Of a stretch of DNA of 8,928 bases, positions 6,201 to 8,928 are shown one piece after another. This stretch comes from Chloroflexota bacterium (GTDB lineage Bacteria > Chloroflexota > UBA6077 > CF-72). The number at the start of each line of letters is the position of its first letter. Within the stretch, counting starts at the first letter, position 1. The notes below the pieces were generated by a model. That model saw only the letters and a program-made list of their open reading frames with translations, had not been told where the DNA came from and searched no databases. The DNA is taken from assembly GCA_019242065.1 (NCBI GenBank), contig JAFAWJ010000490.1, forward strand, positions 1 to 8,928, read 5' to 3'. The position numbers and the translations under genes are program-made.

Positions 6201-6237
6201 GAAAGCAAGTGCGGCATGCGACCATGCACCGCGCATG
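6178..6237. promoter_or_regulatory. Cluster of CATGC/GCATG half-sites, candidate XRE operator
   Basis: Four copies of the same 5-bp half-site lie within 60 bases: CATGC 6178-6182, GCATG 6214-6218, CATGC 6223-6227 and GCATG 6233-6237. The middle pair forms a perfect inverted repeat, GCATG-CGAC-CATGC. The first half-site also belongs to a 7-bp inverted repeat with 6212-6218 (CATGCCG and CGGCATG). They surround the XRE promoter and reach the Nudix start codon, where a repressor or activator would act on both genes. Confidence 0.4.
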
Positions 6238-6777
6238 ACCAATGCCGACTCCGAGGCTGACGACCGCGAGATCTACGCCGGGCGCATCCTGACCCTCCGC
6301 ATCAAGTACCTGACCCAGCCGGACGGCCGACGCTACTTGCGCGAGATTGTCGAGCACAAACCCGGTGCGGCCGCCGTGGCGCTCGATCACCTCGGTCGGG
6401 TGTTGCTCGTCCGCCAGGCACGGCCCGCCGTCGGCACCCAGATGCTGGAGTTGCCAGCCGGCCTGATCGACCCTGGCGAGGCGCCCATCGAGTGTGCGCG
6501 GCGCGAGCTGCAGGAGGAGACCGGCTATCTGGCCGGCCATCTCGAGCCGCTGGTGACCTTCTATACCTCGCCCGGTTTCACCGATGAGCTGATCCACATC
6601 TTTGTCGCCACCGATCTGACGGAGTCGGTGATCGGCCACGACGAAGAAGAGGACATCGAGATCGTTCGCCTGCCCCTGGCCCAAGCGATCGACCAGGTGA
6701 CGCGCGCCGAAATCTCGGACGCCAAGACCGTCTCAGGCCTGCTCGCCTACGCGCAGCGTCACGCCGCAAACGCCTGA
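6235..6777 (+). CDS. Nudix hydrolase, ADP-ribose pyrophosphatase type
   Basis: Most likely hydrolyses ADP-ribose to AMP and ribose 5-phosphate with Mg2+, in the cytoplasm. The complete Nudix box GX5EX7REUXEEXGU is present at 76-98: G76, E82, R90, E91, E94, E95 and G97. Upstream is the usual strand GAAAVALDHLGRVLLVRQ (44-61), and downstream the ADPRase-type motif YTSPGFTDELIHIFVA (110-125). The length of 180 residues is normal for NudF-like enzymes. ATG 6235 has no ribosome site; ATG 6224 is out of frame, so 6235 is the best start. The gene is divergent from the XRE regulator, 75 bases apart, with CATGC-type repeats between them. It ends 28 bases from the convergent FAD oxidoreductase stop with no obvious terminator. 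Other Nudix substrates such as nucleotide sugars cannot be excluded. Confidence 0.93.
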   Translation: MTNADSEADDREIYAGRILTLRIKYLTQPDGRRYLREIVEHKPGAAAVALDHLGRVLLVRQARPAVGTQMLELPAGLIDPGEAPIECARRELQEETGYLAGHLEPLVTFYTSPGFTDELIHIFVATDLTESVIGHDEEEDIEIVRLPLAQAIDQVTRAEISDAKTVSGLLAYAQRHAANA

Positions 6778-6805
6778 TCGGAACGTGGAACACGTCCGCG
6801 GAGGT

Positions 6806-8014
6806 CTACAGGATGTCTAGCGGCCGCTCGATCATTGTGCGCTGCGGTCGGAACGCATTTGACTCAGCCGCCACCCGGCCGAGCATGGCGTCGACCACTA
6901 GCCGCGACCCGCCGGCGCTGGCCATGATCCCGTGGCCGCTGTAGCCGGCGTTCAGCACCAGCCCCGGCACGTCGCTGGGCCCCAGCAGCGGCCGATGGTC
7001 GGGCGTGTACGTGTACTGTCCGGCCTGTAGCACCCAGTACAGGCTGCCCTCGTTCCAGATCGACTTCCAGACCGAGCTGAGCCTGGCCAGGCTCGTCGGC
7101 GACCGTGGATCGAGCACCCTGAAGGCGAAATCAACGCTAGTCGGTACGTTGTCGAGCGGCTCGCCCGGCGGTGTGGTCGGATCGGTGAGCAGCCCGTAGC
7201 AGCCCGACAGCGCCGGCCGCCAGTGCGCGGCGGTCTCCTCGTGGATGGTCATCGGCGCCTCCGCGGGCAGCGCGGTCAGCTCCGGAATGACCAGCTTGTG
7301 GCGAATCGTCGGCCGCAGGTCCAACCGCAGTCCGGCCATGGCGGCGACCGGCGCCGCGAACGGGCCCGTCGCCACTACTGCGTGCTCGCACGCGATGCTG
7401 CCGCGTGGCGTACGGACGCCAATCACGTGGTCGCCGCGCATCTCGAAGCCGACAGCGGGCGTATTCAGGCAGATCGTCGCGCCGCTGGCGCGGGCGTATC
7501 CGAAGGTCAGGCGCTTCGGGTCGAGCCAGCCGTCGCCGGCGCGGAAGCGCACCTGGACAATCTCGGGGTTCAGATAGTTGAAGCGATGGCGGACTTCATC
7601 GCCGCTCAGCAGCTCCACGTCTGTCACGCCCCAGCCGTGCAGCGCCTCGACGAAGTGGCGCTGGTGCGCGACGCCCGCCTCCGAGGTGGCGCAGAACAGA
7701 TACCCCTGCTTTTTGATGTGGAGGTCGTAGCCGGGCAGCTCGGCCACCTCGGCGAAGTGGTCGAAGAGATCGATACCTTCCCGAACCAGGGCGATCTCTT
7801 CGGGATTGTCGAACTGCAGCCTGAAGGCGCCCGTCGACGCGGGCGTGGTCAGCGTGCACAGGGCGGGTCGCTTTTCCAGCAGCACGACTCGCAGGCCAGC
7901 CCGCCGCGCAAACAACGCGGTGGCGGCGCCGACGATGCCGCCGCCGATGACCACCACGTCAGCCGTGGGCGGCAGCTCGTCATTGAGTTGGAGCGCAGGC
8001 CAGGGCGACGTCAC
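6806..8014 (-). CDS. FAD-dependent oxidoreductase, D-amino acid/sarcosine oxidase (DAO) family
   Basis: A 402-residue flavoenzyme that probably oxidises a secondary or alpha-amino group with FAD as cofactor. The N-terminal Rossmann motif VVVIGGGIVGAATALFARRA gives GxGxxG at G24, G26 and G29, with E47 in VVLLEKR as the ribose-binding acid. The middle carries a typical substrate-domain pattern (FRAGDGWLDPKRLTFGYARA) and a second FAD contact region (CEHAVVATGPFA). The C-terminal signature YTPDHRPLLG begins near 336 and AGYSGHGIM near 356, as in sarcosine/glycine oxidase-like proteins. There is no signal peptide, and the usual covalent-FAD Cys position is not evident. Its GTG start at 8014 overlaps the cupin stop by four bases (GTGA), showing translational coupling. 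Substrate is unknown; glycine, sarcosine, proline-type or opine substrates are all possible. Confidence 0.92.
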   Translation of the reverse strand: MTSPWPALQLNDELPPTADVVVIGGGIVGAATALFARRAGLRVVLLEKRPALCTLTTPASTGAFRLQFDNPEEIALVREGIDLFDHFAEVAELPGYDLHIKKQGYLFCATSEAGVAHQRHFVEALHGWGVTDVELLSGDEVRHRFNYLNPEIVQVRFRAGDGWLDPKRLTFGYARASGATICLNTPAVGFEMRGDHVIGVRTPRGSIACEHAVVATGPFAAPVAAMAGLRLDLRPTIRHKLVIPELTALPAEAPMTIHEETAAHWRPALSGCYGLLTDPTTPPGEPLDNVPTSVDFAFRVLDPRSPTSLARLSSVWKSIWNEGSLYWVLQAGQYTYTPDHRPLLGPSDVPGLVLNAGYSGHGIMASAGGSRLVVDAMLGRVAAESNAFRPQRTMIERPLDIL

Positions 8015-8406
8015 ACGTTTGGCGTCCAGCAGCCGTCCACGGCGAAGGCTTCGTCGGCACCCGGCCAGGGCGGCATGGTGGTGATGACTACTTGGAGCGG
8101 TTCGGCGCCAACGGTGCGGAACTGGAAGTCGGTGCCAACCGGAATGGTGACGGCCACGCCTGGCTGCAGATCGGTGACGGCCTCAGCCGTTGGCGTGCGC
8201 CGCCACAGCTGTCCCTGGCCGGCGACGCAGAACCACACTTCTTCGACACTGCGGTGCTGCACCGCCTGCGTCACGCCGCCCGGCGGCAAGGTGCAATGCA
8301 CGAGACTGCCACTGGCGACCTGAACCAGGAGGCGGATCTGCGACCCGTCAGGCGCCAGGAGGTCGTAGTCGGGCTTGACGCTCGCGGTGTGCCAACTCAC
8401 GTCCAC
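8011..8406 (-). CDS. Cupin-domain protein
   Basis: A small single-domain beta-barrel protein of 131 residues. The core reads LPPGGVTQAVQHRSVEEVWF then GQGQLWRR, with a second motif LQPGVAVTIPVGTDFQF and an ending MPPWPGADEA, a recognisable cupin subfamily. In cupin motif 1 (G-X5-HXH) the first His is Val while the second His and the following Glu remain; in motif 2 the expected His is Phe (GTDFQF). Metal binding is therefore doubtful or non-standard, and a binding or sensing role is as likely as catalysis. The frame is open far upstream (to 8856), but that part has no cupin fold and overlaps the divergent gene; GTG 8406 or GTG 8400 fits the domain start. A CACAAT box (8412-8407) just upstream suggests a leaderless start. 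It is coupled to the FAD oxidoreductase by a 4-base overlap, implying a shared pathway. Confidence 0.88.
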   Translation of the reverse strand: MDVSWHTASVKPDYDLLAPDGSQIRLLVQVASGSLVHCTLPPGGVTQAVQHRSVEEVWFCVAGQGQLWRRTPTAEAVTDLQPGVAVTIPVGTDFQFRTVGAEPLQVVITTMPPWPGADEAFAVDGCWTPNV

Positions 8407-8412
8407 ATTGTG
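8407..8412 (-). promoter_or_regulatory. Candidate -10 box for the cupin-oxidoreductase operon
   Basis: CACAAT on the minus strand (four of six to TATAAT) touches GTG 8406 and lies six bases before GTG 8400. If used, it makes 8400 the leaderless start. No clear -35 is seen in the 72-base divergent gap. Confidence 0.25.
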
Positions 8413-8478
8413 CCCGGACGACGGACGCGAGCGGCGCAGGCCGGCGACTTCTGGCCCGTGGACTGCAACCGCTACCAC

Positions 8479-8865
8479 ATGACACTCTTGCATGACAGCG
8501 CCGACCAGAGCCCGTTGAATCGCGTGCAGCGCGGCATGCACGTCCTCGACGCGGCGGGCGAAGACGTGGGCCGCGTCGACCTGGTCCAGATGGGCGACCC
8601 CGAAGCGGACACCACGGCTGGCAACGAGAGCATCTCCGCCCATCCGTTTGACGTGGTTGCCGTGGCATTGAGTGGCGGCGAGTCGGAAGAGCCGAACGTG
8701 CCTGAGCCGCTGCGCAGTCGACTGGTCCGCGAGGGCTACCTGAAGCTGGAGGGCGGCGGCCTGCTGGAGGCGGACCGCTACGTGCCCGCGGGCTCCATCC
8801 GCGGCGTGTCGGAGGACCGCGTTGTGTTGAGCGTGCCGCGCGAGGCGCTCGCACACGGCCGCTAG
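8479..8865 (+). CDS. DUF2171/PRC-barrel-like small protein
   Basis: A 128-residue protein whose N-terminal part, VQRGMHVLDAAGEDVGRVD (about 16-34), matches the pattern of DUF2171 and PRC-barrel proteins (xGMxVxDxDGExVGxVD), and whose end, VPAGSIRGVSEDRVVLSVP (about 102-120), fits the closing strand pair of that fold. Between them is an unusually long acidic, low-homology insert. Such proteins often appear in stress or envelope contexts, but their biochemical role is poorly known. ATG 8479 is chosen because it keeps the whole VQRGM motif; ATG 8536 would cut it. There is no ribosome site before 8479. The frame is open back to 8092 on the antisense of the cupin, which is a shadow. It is divergent from the cupin operon, 72 bases apart. 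Recognition of the family is by pattern only. Confidence 0.72.
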   Translation: MTLLHDSADQSPLNRVQRGMHVLDAAGEDVGRVDLVQMGDPEADTTAGNESISAHPFDVVAVALSGGESEEPNVPEPLRSRLVREGYLKLEGGGLLEADRYVPAGSIRGVSEDRVVLSVPREALAHGR

Positions 8866-8928
8866 TTACTGGTCCATTTCACGATTTCGCCATGTCGGTG
8901 ATGGAGGGCTTTTGGAACTGACGCGGAC

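Noticed and set aside
8011..8856. Long 281-residue minus-strand frame including the cupin
   Set aside because: Only the last 131 residues have a cupin fold. The upstream part is antisense to the DUF2171-like gene and shows the Ala/Arg/His-rich composition of a high-GC shadow.
8903..8928. Start of a next gene: GGAGGG at 8903-8908 followed by TTG 8912
   Set aside because: Only five codons are visible before the right edge and the spacing is just three bases; it cannot be supported. The ATG at 8901 meets a stop after six codons.

Overview
The window is high-GC bacterial chromosome with densely packed genes on both strands and short intergenic gaps. The gene mix (multi-LysM envelope protein, TyrRS, ClpP, Nudix ADP-ribose pyrophosphatase, acetamidase/formamidase) is that of a free-living bacterium. 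Several genes lack a Shine-Dalgarno sequence but have a -10-like box just before the start codon, a pattern of lineages that use leaderless mRNAs, such as Actinobacteria, Deinococcus and Chloroflexota. My best guess is an environmental Chloroflexota-like organism, held with low confidence because no taxonomic marker was compared. I see no rRNA, tRNA, CRISPR array, insertion sequence or phage gene.

Layout. 1-1117 (-): N-terminal part of a membrane-anchored protein with four LysM domains, cut by the left edge. 1118-1351: divergent promoter region. 1352-2918 (+): a 109-residue protein of unknown function, then an acetamidase/formamidase-family gene 10 bases later. 2919-3115: intergenic, with two stem-loops and a strong -10 box. 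3116-4327 (+): tyrS. 4328-4472: convergent gap. 4473-6159 (-): a likely operon, transcribed XRE-type HTH regulator, then clpP, then a single-domain response regulator. 6160-6234: divergent promoter region rich in CATGC/GCATG half-sites. 6235-6777 (+): Nudix ADP-ribose pyrophosphatase. 6806-8406 (-): cupin followed by a translationally coupled FAD-dependent oxidoreductase (4-base GTGA overlap). 8479-8865 (+): a small DUF2171/PRC-barrel-like protein, divergent from the cupin. 8866-8928: no gene can be called.

How they may work together. Most of the window is housekeeping or metabolic. The arrangement that most deserves attention is the XRE-clpP-receiver operon. In Actinobacteria the XRE-type activator ClgR controls clp genes and is itself a Clp substrate, so an HTH gene co-transcribed just upstream of clpP suggests a self-regulating proteolysis circuit, here with a CheY-like receiver added. 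Repeated GCATG(C) motifs at the operon promoter and a palindrome with the same core before the receiver gene are candidate operators. The cupin/FAD-oxidoreductase pair looks like a small oxidative catabolic or detoxification unit of unknown substrate. No wholly new system is evident; the findings are mostly unusual arrangements of known families.
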